The translations under genes and the position numbers were made by a program. The notes under the pieces are model-generated. The model was not told the origin of the DNA, did not search any database, and saw only the letters and a program-made list of their open reading frames with translations. This document shows positions 16,679-27,000 of a stretch of 39,812 nucleotides of DNA, piece after piece. The stretch lies in assembly GCF_005871085.1 (NCBI RefSeq), contig NZ_VAUP01000013.1, positions 1 through 39,812 on the forward strand. The letters are read 5' to 3'. Every line of letters begins with the position of its first letter. Position 1 is the stretch's first letter. This DNA is from Xanthobacter autotrophicus. GTDB lineage: Bacteria > Pseudomonadota > Alphaproteobacteria > Rhizobiales > Xanthobacteraceae.

Positions 16679-17596
16679 TCACTTCAGGGCGTTCAGCGAC
16701 GTCGCGAACGACAGGGTCGCGAGGAACTTGTTGCCGCAGGAGTTGGTGTTGCTGATCATGAAGCCGCAGTCGGCATCGCTCAGGTCGGTGCCGGAGTAGC
16801 GCAGGTCGAGGGTGGCGGCCTTGTAGGTGAAGGCGACGCCCACGTTCCACCAGTTGTAGCCAGGGATCGTCTGCAGGTAGGTCAGGTCGGTGAAGGCGTA
16901 GTTGACTTCATAATTGTACGCGCTGGTGGACAGCCACTGATGGCCGAACTCGCCCGAGGCATACCAGCCGAAAGCTTCGCCAGGACCGAAGGAAGGGAGC
17001 GGAACCTTCACGGTACCAGACAGGGCGGTGCCGTCCGTGCCGGTGGAGGCGAAATCGCTGGTCCAGTAGAGGTTCAGGCCGAGGGTCAGCCAAGGCGCAA
17101 CCGTGTAGCTCGGCTTGGCGTAGATTTCCCAATAATTGTAGTCGCTCGAACCGGGTCCGGTGTTCAGCCCGGTGATCGGGTCACGGCTGGAGCTGCTGCC
17201 GGGATAGGTGTAGTAGACCGCGCCGACGTCGAGGGCGAAGTTGCCCCAAGTGTGACGCAGGCCACCCGAGAAGTCGACTTCAAGCGAGCTGTTGCCGTCG
17301 GTGTAGCCCAGGCCGTCAATGGTGGTGTTCACCCAATTCTGGTTGGACGCCCACACGTTGAAGTACACCCAGTCGAACAGCTGCAGCTCGACGAAGCCCT
17401 GGATGGCGGGGTTGTTGTTGGTCTGGCTGATACCGCGGAACAGGTAGTCCGACGTGCCGGTCACGCCGAAGGCCAGATCCCAAAGGGGAGCCTCGGGAGC
17501 CGGGACAGCCTTCACCGGCATCGGCGAGCTGAGGTCGGCCGCGGAAGCGGCTCCGGCCAGGAGCAGAGAGGCGGCGACGACTGCAAACTTCTTCAT
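16679..17596 (-). CDS. TorF family putative outer-membrane porin
   Basis: 305 residues. The N-terminus MKKFAVVAASLLLAGAASAA is a clear Sec signal peptide with cleavage after ASA. The mature part has alternating aromatic-rich beta strands and the family opening LAFGVTGTSDYLFRGISQTN followed by NPAIQGFVEL, with repeated W-x-N-V-W and tyrosine girdle patterns, and ends in a strand LATLSFATSLNALK. This fits the TIGR02001/TorF group of beta-barrel proteins, thought to be outer-membrane channels of unknown specificity. The protein is tryptophan-, tyrosine- and asparagine-rich, unlike the Ala/Arg-rich cytoplasmic proteins around it. It has its own terminator, and its leader carries an FNR-like dyad. 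Confidence 0.9.
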   Translation of the reverse strand: MKKFAVVAASLLLAGAASAADLSSPMPVKAVPAPEAPLWDLAFGVTGTSDYLFRGISQTNNNPAIQGFVELQLFDWVYFNVWASNQNWVNTTIDGLGYTDGNSSLEVDFSGGLRHTWGNFALDVGAVYYTYPGSSSSRDPITGLNTGPGSSDYNYWEIYAKPSYTVAPWLTLGLNLYWTSDFASTGTDGTALSGTVKVPLPSFGPGEAFGWYASGEFGHQWLSTSAYNYEVNYAFTDLTYLQTIPGYNWWNVGVAFTYKAATLDLRYSGTDLSDADCGFMISNTNSCGNKFLATLSFATSLNALK

Positions 17597-17620
17597 AACG
17601 GTACCCCGCAGCGATTTAGA

Positions 17621-17634
17621 TTGATAAAAATCAG
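17621..17634 (-). promoter_or_regulatory. FNR/FixK-like dyad in the porin leader
   Basis: The + strand reads TTGAT-AAAA-ATCAG, one mismatch from the FNR/FixK consensus TTGAT-N4-ATCAA. It ends 25 bases before the porin ATG on the leftward transcript. That is too close to the start codon for classic activation from -41.5, so if used it would more likely repress or modulate. A possible TTGGAC -35 element lies just upstream of it on the minus strand. Confidence 0.45.
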
Positions 17635-17988
17635 GTCCTTGCCTCATGTCCAATGGGAAAATTAAGGCAGCACCTGCTACCGATTTGTGCAAACCCGCAT
17701 GAATGCTGGATTCTTGTGTTGCGAAGATGCAACGCACCTTGGCCAAACGGTGATTTGCCCCGTTCCTGTCACGAAAATCATCTGACGCAGGAGGAGTTCA
17801 GGCACCTCTCTGGAGGTGTAAAAATACCATCATGCAGTTCAGGTGACGCGTCCACGCCACACCGACTCGCCGCCGCAGTCCGACCGTGGCGGGCAACCTG
17901 GAAACAGGTATGGGAAGGGGAGGGCGGCCGCCTCGGCTGGCGCGGTCTACCGCCGTCCCGATCTTGAGCGCGCCGATCCAGCGCGGTC
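17635..17988. other. Upstream region of the porin gene
   Basis: The rest of the gap between the porin start region and the stop of the inhibitor-like gene. The first 200 bases (to about 17840) are notably AT-richer than the surroundings and should hold the leftward porin promoter. No gene, tRNA or repeat is seen. The remainder is GC-rich and featureless. Confidence 0.35.
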
Positions 17989-18807
17989 CTAGGGCCGGTT
18001 CATGAGCAGCGGGCGACCGCGCTCCGGGGTCCGCGCCCAGCCGCCGTCTTCCTGCCGCGCGAAGCGGATCACGGCGGCGTCGGTATCGCCACGCACCAGG
18101 ATGTTGCCGCCCTCGATGTCCCAGGCCACGGGACCGAAGCGCAGCAGGGCCGGATCGCAGCCCGCTGCGATGGCCAGTGCCTTGCCCTTCCCGTTGGTCG
18201 CAGGCTGGTCGAGCAGGGTCCAGCGGCAAATCGGGGTTCCGGCCTGCCGGGCGAGATCCCATTCGCCCACCACCTCATCCACCTTGATCTCGGTGTCTTC
18301 GTCGGCAGCGGATGGATTGGTGAGGAAATAGACCCCGTCGCCTTCCCTGAGCGCCTCGAAGCTGCCGTTGGCGCCTTCCGTGAACTCGGCCACCGTGCGG
18401 CCCTGCGCGTTCAGCAGCCGCAGCGAGCCGGACGGGTCTGGCAGCCAGGCCACAACCTGCGCGGAAAAGGCGATGATGGCGCAGGCCGGCCGGTCGAAGT
18501 CCACCGCGAGGCCCGGCCCGGCGGGCTCCGCCTTCAGCGCGAAGGGACAGGACCGTGAGCCGTCGGCATTGCCCAGCCTGAAGGGCGCGGCGAGGCGCGC
18601 ACCGGCATCCCGCACCGCCGGATCGAGCCGGGACGGCGCCGGTGGACGCGGCGCCGTGGCGGGGCCGGGGGGCACATCGCCGCGCTGGACCAGCTGAACG
18701 CCGGTCACGGTCGTGCCGACGCTTGCGGGCGCGGCACCCGGTTGCGTCACGCCCATCTGCGCGCCCAGCACCAGCGCCGCCGCCAGACCCATATGCCGTC
18801 GAGCCAT
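17989..18807 (-). CDS. Tandem AprI/Inh-type (omp19-like) protease-inhibitor domain protein
   Basis: 272 residues. After a signal-like N-terminus (MGLAAALVLGAQMGV) and a proline-rich linker to about residue 70, two related small beta-barrel domains follow. Domain 1 (about 73-165) has Cys87/Cys109, APFRLGNADGSRSCPFALKA and FSAQVVAWLPDPSGSLRLLN. Domain 2 (about 180-262) has VGEWDLARQAGTPICRWTLL with Cys194/Cys217 and GPVAWDIEGGNILV. Each matches the pattern of the AprI/Inh metalloprotease-inhibitor fold (paired Cys plus W-x-x-D/P). Family members usually have one domain and protect the periplasm from a secreted serralysin-type protease; no such protease gene is in the window. The start at MARRHMG follows AGGGCAGG; the longer frame is less likely. 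Confidence 0.8.
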   Translation of the reverse strand: MARRHMGLAAALVLGAQMGVTQPGAAPASVGTTVTGVQLVQRGDVPPGPATAPRPPAPSRLDPAVRDAGARLAAPFRLGNADGSRSCPFALKAEPAGPGLAVDFDRPACAIIAFSAQVVAWLPDPSGSLRLLNAQGRTVAEFTEGANGSFEALREGDGVYFLTNPSAADEDTEIKVDEVVGEWDLARQAGTPICRWTLLDQPATNGKGKALAIAAGCDPALLRFGPVAWDIEGGNILVRGDTDAAVIRFARQEDGGWARTPERGRPLLMNRP

Positions 18808-19055
18808 CCTGCCCTCGAAGCCGAACACGGGCCGAAACGCTAGCACCTTCCGGGGAGCGGTTCATCCCCGGCGCAAGCGCGCATCCCTCCGGAGGCGGGA
18901 AAAGAGCGCACCGTCAAATTCGGGAATGAAGCGCGTCAGCCCCAGGGCGCGACCTCACGCGGCGCGCCGCCGATCCCGGGCCTTCCGGGCCGGATGGCCT
19001 TTGCCACGAGCGTGTGGATCGGCCGCCCGGTCGCCGTGCGGCCAGTGGTCCCGCC

Positions 19056-21851
19056 TCAGGCGAAGCGGCCGTGGCAGTGCTTGTATTTCTTGCCGGAGCC
19101 GCAGGGGCAGGCCTCGTTGCGGCCCACCTTGCCCCAGCTCTCGGGATCGTTGGGATCGCGCTCGGCGACAGCCAGGTCACCGGACAGGAGCGGTTCCGGC
19201 CGGCTGCCCAGCGCCGCGCCAGCGAACGCCATCTCGTCTTCCCCGGTGAAGGGGTCGGCGTGGTGGGCCTCCATCAGCGGCAGTTCTTCCGGCGGCGGCT
19301 GCTGGGTCACGATCTCCACCCGCATGAGCTGGGCGGTGACCACCTCCCGCAGCCGGTTCAGCAGCGCGGAGAACAGGTTGAAGGCTTCCGACTTGTATTC
19401 GTTGAGCGGATCGCGCTGGGCATAGCCGCGAAGGCCCACCACCTGCCGCAGGTGGTCCAGCATGCCGATATGCTCGCGCCAGAGATGGTCGAGGGTCTGG
19501 AGAAGAATGGACTTCTCCACATAGCGCATGATGTCCGGCCCATACTGGGCGGTCTTGGCGGCCATCAGCTCGTCAGCGCGGCGGATGATGCGCTCGGTGA
19601 CCTCGGGACCGGCGATGCCCTCTTCCTTAGCCCAATCCTTCACCGGAAGGTCGAGAGCCAGCATCTCCTTCAGCGCGGCGTCGAGGCCGTCCACGTCCCA
19701 CTGCTCGGGATAGGCGTTCTCGGGGATGAACTTGGCCACGGTCTCGGTGATGAGGGCATGGCGCATGTCCTCCACCGTCTCGGCCACGTCCTCGTCGTTC
19801 ATCAGCTCGACGCGCTGCTCGAACACCACCTTGCGCTGGTCGTTCAGCACGTCGTCATACTTGAGCACGTTCTTGCGCATGTCGTAGTTGCGCGCCTCGA
19901 CCTTCTGCTGCGCCTTCTCCAGGGCCTTGTTGATCCAGGGATGGATGATGGCCTCGCCCTCTTTGAGGCCGAGGCGCTGCAGCATGCCGTCGAGCCGGTC
20001 CGACCCGAAGATGCGCATCAGGTCGTCTTCCAGCGACAGGAAGAACTTGGAGTGGCCGGGGTCGCCCTGGCGGCCGGAGCGGCCGCGCAGCTGGTTGTCG
20101 ATGCGCCGGCTCTCGTGGCGCTCGGTGCCGAGCACATAAAGGCCGCCAGCCTCCAGCGCCTTCTGCTTCAGCGCTTCCACCTCGCCGCGGATCTTGGCTT
20201 CCGCCGCAGCGCGTTCGGCGCCCTCAGGGAGGTCCTTCAGCTCGATCTCGATACGCATGTCGGCGGAGCCGCCGAGCTTGATGTCAGTGCCGCGGCCGGC
20301 CATGTTGGTGGCGATGGTGATCGCTCCCGGGACGCCCGCCTGGGAGACGATGTAAGCCTCCTGCTCATGGTAGCGCGCGTTCAGCACCGCGAACGCCTTG
20401 CCGGAGTTCTCGCTGGTGAGAAGCTCCCGGCCGCTGAAGGCGGTCGGATCGGAGAAGTCCTTCTGCTTGAAGCCGGCCTGCTTCAGCAGTTCGGCCAGAA
20501 GCTCGGACTTCTCAATGGAGGTGGTACCCACCAGAACCGGCTGGCTGCGCGCCGCGCATTCCTTGATCAGCTCGATGATGGCCGCGTACTTCTCGCCGGC
20601 GCTGCGGTAGACCTCGTCATCGTCGTCGATGCGGGAGATCTGCACGTTGGTGGGGATCTCCACCACCTCGAGCTTGTAGATGTCCGCGAATTCCGCCGCC
20701 TCGGTGTTGGCGGTGCCGGTCATGCCCGACAGCTTCTCGTAGAGCCGGAAATAATTCTGGAAGGTGATGGAGGCCAGCGTCTGGTTCTCAGGCTGGACCT
20801 GGACGCGCTCCTTGGCCTCCAGCGCCTGGTGCAGGCCTTCCGAATAGCGCCGGCCCGGCATCATGCGGCCGGTGAACTCGTCGATGATCACCACTTCATC
20901 GTTGCGGACGATGTAGTCCTTGTCGCGCTGGAACAGGGTGTGGGCGCGCAGGGCCTGGTTCACGTGGTGGACCACCGAGACGTTCTCGATGTCGTAGAGG
21001 GAGTCCGACTTCAGCACCCCGGCGGCGCTGAGCATCTGCTCCATCTTCTCCATGCCGGCTTCGGTCATGGAGACGGAGCGCTGCTTCTCGTCCACCTCGT
21101 AGTCTTCCTTGCTGAGGCGCGGAATGTAGGTGTCGATGGTGTTGTAGAAGTCCGAGCGGTCGTCGAGTGGCCCGGAGATGATGAGGGGCGTGCGCGCCTC
21201 ATCGATGAGGATGGAGTCCACCTCGTCCACGATGGCGTAGAAATGCGGGCGCTGGACCATCTGGCCGCGCTCGTACTTCATGTTGTCGCGCAGATAGTCG
21301 AAGCCCAGCTCGTTGTTGGTGGCATAGGTCACGTCGCTGGCATAGGCCGCGCGGCGTTCGTCGTCGTCGAGGCCGTGGACCACGATGCCGGTGCTGAGGC
21401 CGAGGAAGCGGTACAACCGGCTCATCCATTCGGCGTCGCGCTTGGCGAGGTAGTCATTTACCGTTACCACGTGCACGCCCTTGCCGGCCAGAGCGTTGAG
21501 ATAGACCGGCAGGGTGGCGACGAGGGTCTTGCCTTCGCCGGTCTTCATCTCGGCGATGCCGCCTTCATGCAGCACCATGCCGCCGATCAGCTGCACGTCG
21601 AACGGGCGCATGCCCAGGGCGCGCTTGGCGCCCTCGCGCACGGTGGCGAAGGCGGGCACCAGCAAGTCGTCGAGGGACCTGCCCTCGGCGACCTGGCGGC
21701 GGAAATCGTCGGTGCGGGCCCGGAGCGCCTCGTCGGAGAGGGCTTCCAGCTCCGGCTCCAGCGCATTGATGGCCTGAACGCGGGGACGGTATCCCTTCAC
21801 CCGGCGATCGTTCGCGGAGCCGAAGAGCTTGCGGGCAAGTCCACCTAACAT
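19056..21851 (-). CDS. secA: Preprotein translocase ATPase SecA
   Basis: 931 residues, full length. SecA drives Sec-dependent protein export across the cytoplasmic membrane with SecYEG. Motifs in order: start [20 protein letters not shown], Walker A KTGEGKT (residues 103-109), [25 protein letters not shown], the DEAD-type box [66 protein letters not shown], and a C-terminal zinc-binding SEC-C motif [12 protein letters not shown] for SecB/phospholipid contact. It is transcribed alone to the left. The 195-base gap upstream separates it from a hypothetical membrane-protein gene on the same strand. Confidence 0.99.
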   Translation of the reverse strand: MLGGLARKLFGSANDRRVKGYRPRVQAINALEPELEALSDEALRARTDDFRRQVAEGRSLDDLLVPAFATVREGAKRALGMRPFDVQLIGGMVLHEGGIAEMKTGEGKTLVATLPVYLNALAGKGVHVVTVNDYLAKRDAEWMSRLYRFLGLSTGIVVHGLDDDERRAAYASDVTYATNNELGFDYLRDNMKYERGQMVQRPHFYAIVDEVDSILIDEARTPLIISGPLDDRSDFYNTIDTYIPRLSKEDYEVDEKQRSVSMTEAGMEKMEQMLSAAGVLKSDSLYDIENVSVVHHVNQALRAHTLFQRDKDYIVRNDEVVIIDEFTGRMMPGRRYSEGLHQALEAKERVQVQPENQTLASITFQNYFRLYEKLSGMTGTANTEAAEFADIYKLEVVEIPTNVQISRIDDDDEVYRSAGEKYAAIIELIKECAARSQPVLVGTTSIEKSELLAELLKQAGFKQKDFSDPTAFSGRELLTSENSGKAFAVLNARYHEQEAYIVSQAGVPGAITIATNMAGRGTDIKLGGSADMRIEIELKDLPEGAERAAAEAKIRGEVEALKQKALEAGGLYVLGTERHESRRIDNQLRGRSGRQGDPGHSKFFLSLEDDLMRIFGSDRLDGMLQRLGLKEGEAIIHPWINKALEKAQQKVEARNYDMRKNVLKYDDVLNDQRKVVFEQRVELMNDEDVAETVEDMRHALITETVAKFIPENAYPEQWDVDGLDAALKEMLALDLPVKDWAKEEGIAGPEVTERIIRRADELMAAKTAQYGPDIMRYVEKSILLQTLDHLWREHIGMLDHLRQVVGLRGYAQRDPLNEYKSEAFNLFSALLNRLREVVTAQLMRVEIVTQQPPPEELPLMEAHHADPFTGEDEMAFAGAALGSRPEPLLSGDLAVAERDPNDPESWGKVGRNEACPCGSGKKYKHCHGRFA

Positions 21852-22046
21852 GAGTTGTGTCTCTGTTCCGATCCGTCAGGTCTCAGGGAGGGCGGAGACG
21901 AGCCGCCGGACCCTCCGGGAAATGATGCGCCGTTGGACGCCTTCAATGCGGCGTCAGCAAGTCCGAAGGGACGGGGCGGGCGCAGCGGCAAAGCGCGCAG
22001 CCACCTCCGCGGGTCCCTCTGGGGGCAGCGAACCATGCGGGGACAC

Positions 22047-22529
22047 TTATGAACGGGTCGCGGCAATGTCAATGCGGGGCGGTGGAGCTTGCCGCCCATT
22101 GGGCTCTGCCCACCACCATCCCGCGCCCCAGGCCGCGCCTGGAATGATGAACATGGTGTGCCATAACCCGATGACACGGGGGTCCTGAAGAAGGACGACA
22201 AGAGGCTCATCGGAGCGCTCGAACAAGTACACGACAATGACGGAGGGAATGCCTCCCAGAAGCAGGCCGACGAGGTCTCCGTAACGGATGGGCCACGCCG
22301 GATGCCTGAGCACGAGGCGCCGGGCCGTCACCTTGAGGCCCCAGGCCGGCAGGGCGCCCAGCACCAAGATCGCGATGCAATAAGGCGCAGGCACCATCAT
22401 CACCATCCCTGCTGCGAACATCATTTCTCGCCAGGGGCGGAACGCGATCGTCGACGAAAGGATGGGCAAGGCAAGCAGGAGCGCCATGACCGTGGTCGCG
22501 CAGGCGGTCCCGGCCAGGTGACCTTTCAT
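22047..22529 (-). CDS. Hypothetical four-helix membrane protein
   Basis: 160 residues starting MKGHLAGTACATTVMALLLA. Four hydrophobic segments are visible: about 10-30, 37-62 (MMFAAGMVMMVPAPYCIAIL), 82-103 (YGDLVGLLLGGIPSVIVVYL) and 122-142 (LWHTMFIIPGAAWGAGWWWA), with a charged loop KVTARRLVLRHPAW between the second and third. I do not recognise a family. GGGAGC lies about 9 bases before ATG. The steady membrane-protein pattern argues that it is real. It is divergent from the RND adaptor gene and upstream of secA on the same strand. Confidence 0.7.
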   Translation of the reverse strand: MKGHLAGTACATTVMALLLALPILSSTIAFRPWREMMFAAGMVMMVPAPYCIAILVLGALPAWGLKVTARRLVLRHPAWPIRYGDLVGLLLGGIPSVIVVYLFERSDEPLVVLLQDPRVIGLWHTMFIIPGAAWGAGWWWAEPNGRQAPPPRIDIAATRS

Positions 22530-22682
22530 AGGGTTCGCTCCCGAGCCTTAGGGAAGGGCGTTGCGACTGTGCACTGGTAGCGGCAATTCGAGCCGTGCCG
22601 CAAGGAATCGCTCTTGCCTTCGTGGACACGCCGGAGCCCGGTGCTTAGTATCCGGCGCAATTGCAAAATCGGGGGATATGGC

Positions 22683-23987
22683 ATGGTGGGGGGTATCCGG
22701 GTGTCCGGCGTGGCCCGTGGCGGTCTTGCACTCTGCGCGGCCTTGGTCCTGTCGGCTTGCGAGGAAAAGAACACCTACGTACCGCCGCCGCCCGCCGCCG
22801 TTACCGTTGCCCCGGTTCTGGAAAAGCCGGTCACGCGCTTCCTTGAGCTGACCGGCAACACCGCTGCCATCAATTCGGTGGATCTGGAAGCCCGCGTCCA
22901 GGGCTTCCTCACGCAGATCAACTACAAGGACGGCCAGTTCGCCAAGAAGGGCACTGTCCTGTTCGTGATCGAGCAGGACCAGTACAAGGCCCAGGTGGAC
23001 CAGGCCAAGGCCCAGCTCGCCGCCAACCAGGCCGCGCAGGTGCAGGCCGAAGCCGAGTACAATCGCCAGGCGCAGCTTGCCAAGCAGGACTTCGCCTCCC
23101 AGGCCACCCTCGACCAGGCCCGCGCCAAGCGCGATTCGGCGGTTGCCGAGGTGGCGAACGCCCAGGCCTCCCTGGTGCTTGCCCAGATCAATCTCGGCTA
23201 CACCCAGATTACCGCGCCCTTCGACGGCGCCGTCACCGCCCATCTTCAGGACGTGGGCGCGCTGGTGGGCTACAGCGGCCCGACCAAGCTTGCCACCGTG
23301 GTCCAGGTCAACCCCATTTGGGTCTGGTTCACCTTGAGTGAGCAGGAGGTGCTGCGGATCAAGGAGCATCTGGCCAAGCAGGGCCGTTCGCTGGTCTCCA
23401 TCACCCGCGACGTACCGGACCTCGACGTCCAGATCGGCCTTCAGACCGAGACCGGTTATCCGCACAACGGCAAGATCGACTATGTGGCCCCGCAGGTGGA
23501 CCCCAACCTCGGCACGCTGACGGTGCGCGGCATTTTCCAGAATGACGATTTCGCGCTGCTGCCGGGCCTGTTTACGCGGGTGCGGGTTCCGCTGGGCGCG
23601 GCGCAGACCACCGTGCTGGTGCCGGATGCTGCCCTCAACGCCAACCAGCTGGGACCCTATGTGCTGACCGTGAACGCCGACAATGTGGTCGCACAGACCC
23701 AGGTGACCCTGGGCCAGCTCCAGGCCGACGGCCTGCGCGCCATCCAGAGCGGGCTGAAGGCCGGCGACCGCATCATCATCAACGGCATCCAGCGCGCGGT
23801 GCCGGGCTCGAAGGTGAAGGTGGAGGAGGGCACCATCGTCGGCATCGCGGCACCCGCCATCGACCAGGGGAACAAGCCGCTGGCCAAGCCCGCGGGTGTG
23901 GCCCCCGCTGATGCTCCCGCCGTGGCCGCCCCCTCGGTCGCGCCGTCCGTGGCGCCGTCGCCGGCGCCTGCGACACCGAAGAACTGA
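22683..23987 (+). CDS. RND efflux periplasmic adaptor (membrane fusion) lipoprotein
   Basis: 434 residues. The lipoprotein signal ends LCAALVLSAC, with Cys at about residue 26. The body follows the MexA/AcrA plan: lipoyl-like half VDLEARVQGFLTQINYKDGQ, an alpha-helical hairpin rich in Ala/Gln (about 110-175), second lipoyl half TAPFDGAVTAHLQDVGALVG, beta-barrel domain, and membrane-proximal domain with GLKAGDRIIINGIQRAVPGS. A 60-residue Ala/Pro/Val low-complexity tail follows. It links the inner-membrane RND pump encoded 28 bases downstream to an outer-membrane channel that is not encoded nearby. GGGGAT precedes the chosen ATG; the longer upstream frame is not signal-like. Confidence 0.95.
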   Translation: MVGGIRVSGVARGGLALCAALVLSACEEKNTYVPPPPAAVTVAPVLEKPVTRFLELTGNTAAINSVDLEARVQGFLTQINYKDGQFAKKGTVLFVIEQDQYKAQVDQAKAQLAANQAAQVQAEAEYNRQAQLAKQDFASQATLDQARAKRDSAVAEVANAQASLVLAQINLGYTQITAPFDGAVTAHLQDVGALVGYSGPTKLATVVQVNPIWVWFTLSEQEVLRIKEHLAKQGRSLVSITRDVPDLDVQIGLQTETGYPHNGKIDYVAPQVDPNLGTLTVRGIFQNDDFALLPGLFTRVRVPLGAAQTTVLVPDAALNANQLGPYVLTVNADNVVAQTQVTLGQLQADGLRAIQSGLKAGDRIIINGIQRAVPGSKVKVEEGTIVGIAAPAIDQGNKPLAKPAGVAPADAPAVAAPSVAPSVAPSPAPATPKN

Positions 23988-24015
23988 CCCGCTCTCGAAG
24001 AAAGAGGCTGCGCCC

Positions 24016-27000
24016 ATGATATCGCGCTTTTTCATCGAGCGGCCGGTCCTCTCGAACGTCCTCGCACTCGTCTTCGTGCTGATCGGCCTGGTCTCGCTGA
24101 CCCGGCTGCCGGTGTCGCAGTATCCGAACATCGTGCCGCCTACGGTGTCGGTGTCGACCTCCTATCCCGGTGCGTCCGCCAAGACCATGATCGACACCGT
24201 CGCCCTGCCCATCGAGCAGCAGGTGAACGGCGTCGAGGGCATGTTGTACATGCAGTCTTGGTCGGCCTCCGACGGCACCTACACGCTCATCGTCACCTTC
24301 GACATCGGCGCCGATCCCAACATGGCGCAGGTGCTGGTGCAGAACCGCGTCAACATCGCCCTGGCCTCGCTGCCCACGGCGGTGCAGGCGCAGGGCGTCA
24401 CCATCCTGCAGAAGGGCACCTCGATCCTCGAGTTCGTGACCCTGATCTCGCCGGATGGGCGCTATGACGGGCTGTACCTCAACAACTACGCCATCATCAA
24501 CATCCAGAACGAGCTGGCCCGCGTGGCGGGCGTTGCCAACGTGGGCATCTTCGGCACCGGCACCTATGCCTTGCGCATCTGGATGGACCCGGACCGCATG
24601 CAGGCCTTCGGCCTGACCCCCCAGGACATTTCCAACGCCATCCAGAAGCAGAGCCAGATCGTCACCCCCGGCCAGCTCGGCATCCCGCCGGCGCCGGACA
24701 ATGCCTCCTTCCAGTATACGGTGAACATCGCCGGCCGCCTCGACGACGCCAAGGACTATGAGAACATCATCGTCAAGGTGGACAATTCGGACGGCGGCCG
24801 CATCGTCCGCATCCGCGATATCGGCCGGGTGGAGCTGGGCGCGCAGAGCTATTCCAAGGACTTCACCCAGGACAACAAGCCCGCCGCTGGTATCGGCATC
24901 TTCCAGCTGCCCGCCGCCAACGCCCTCGACGTGTCGGCGCGCGTGGCCAAGAAGATGGAAGAGCTGAAGAAGGACTTCCCCGAAGGCCTCGAATACAGCA
25001 TCCCCTTCAACACCACCCTGTTCGTGACGGCCTCCATCGACGAGGTCTGGAAGACCCTGTTCGAGGCGGCGATCCTGGTGCTGGTGGTGATCCTGCTGTT
25101 CCTCCAGGACTGGCGGGCCACCCTGGTGCCGGCCACCACCGTGCCGGTGACCATCATCGGCGCGTTCGCGGCCATGGACGCCATGGGCTTCACCATCAAC
25201 CTGTCGACGCTGTTCGCCATCATCCTGGCCATCGGCATCGTGGTGGACGACGCCATCGTCATCGTGGAAGGCGTGGCACGCCACATCGAGGAGGGTATGG
25301 CGGGCCAGCCCGCGGCCGAGAAGGCCATGGACGAGCTGTTCGGCCCGGTGGTGGGCATCACGCTGGTGCTCATGAGTGTGTTCCTGCCGGCCTCGTTCAT
25401 TCCGGGCCTGACCGGGCAGATGTTCAAGCAGTTCGCGTTGGTCATCGCCGCCACGGCCTTCATTTCGGCCATCAACGCGGCGACCCTGAAGCCCACCCAG
25501 TGCGCCCTGTGGTTGCGCCAGCCGGTGCCGCCGGAAAAGCGCAACTTTATCTTTCGCGGCTTCAACAAGATTTACGCCAAGGCGGAGCATTGGTATACCG
25601 GCGTCATCTCCCGCATGGTGCACCATTCCAAGGTCATGGTGATCATCGCCCTGGCGCTTATGGGCGTGGCCGCCTACGGCCTCACCCGCGTGCCCACCTC
25701 GTTCCTGCCCATCGAGGACCAGGGTTACTTCCTCGCCCACGTGCAGCTGCCGGACGCCTCGAACCTCAATCGCACCAAGAAGGTGATGGCGGACGTCAGC
25801 GAACGCATCCGCAAGGTGCCGGGGGTCGAGACCGTGCTCGCCATCTCCGGCATTTCGGTGCTGGACAATTCATCCACGCTGTCCAATGCGGGCGTCACCT
25901 ACATCACCCTGAAGCCGTGGTCGGAGCGCTACGCCACTACCGGCCAGGACCTGCTCTCGCTCTATGAAAACCTCAACAAGGCGGTGGCGGACGTGGTCCA
26001 GGCGGAGGTGCTGATCCTCGTGCCGCCGGCCATCCAGGGCATCGGCAACGCCGCCGGCTTCACCATGCAGCCGCAACTGCGCAACGGCAATTTCGACTAC
26101 CGGCTGCTGGAGCAGATCACCACCTCGATGGTGGACAAGGCGCAGGCCCAGTCCGCTCTCGCGCACGTCTCCTCGTCGTTCCGCGCCGGGGCGCCGCAGC
26201 TCGAGGTGGAGGTCAACCGCATCAAGGCGGAGACGCTGGGGGTCACGGTGGGGCAGGTGTTCGACACCATCTCGTCCTATCTGGGCTCGACCTACGTCAA
26301 CCAGATCAACAAGTTCGGCAACGTGTTCCAGGTCTATGTGCAGGCCGAATCGGGCTATCGCGTCACCCCGACCGACCTTGCCAACCTGAAGGTGCGCACG
26401 CCCAAGGGGCAGATGGTTCCGCTTGGCACCCTCGTCACCGTGAAGATGGTGCAGGGCCCGCCGCTCATCTCGCTCTACAACCTGTATCCCAGCTCCACCG
26501 TGGTGGGCGGAACCGCTCAGGGCTTCTCTTCGGGGCAGGCACTGTCCCTCATGGAGCAGATCGCCACCGCGACCCTGCCGCCGGGCACGGGCTTCGAGTG
26601 GACCGCCATGTCCTACCAGGAGAAGGCGGTCGGCAATCAGATCTACTACGTGTTCGGCCTCGCCATCCTGCTGGTCTATTTCGTGCTGGCCGGCCAGTAT
26701 GAGAGCTGGATCCAGCCCATGGCGGTGATCCTGGCGGTGCCCCTGGCTCTGCTCGGCACGGTCGGCGCGTTGGTGGGCCTCGGCATCTCCAACAACCTCT
26801 ACACCCAGATCGGACTGGTGCTCTTGATCGCCCTTGCCTCGAAGAACGCCATCCTCATCGTGGAATATGCGCGCGAGAAAAGGGCGGAGGGCATGGACAT
26901 CATGGATGCGGCGGTGGAGGCCTCGCGCCTCCGGTTCCGGCCCATCCTCATGACCTCCTTCGCCTTCATCCTGGGCGTGTTGCCGCTGGTTTTCGCCACC

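Noticed and set aside
19014-21848. Long + strand open frame opposite secA
   Set aside because: Antisense shadow; His/Leu/Val/Gly-biased composition, while the minus strand encodes a textbook SecA.
23779-25740. Long minus-strand open frame opposite the RND adaptor/pump genes
   Set aside because: It overlaps two certain genes and has the His/Asp/Gly/Val bias of antisense frames.
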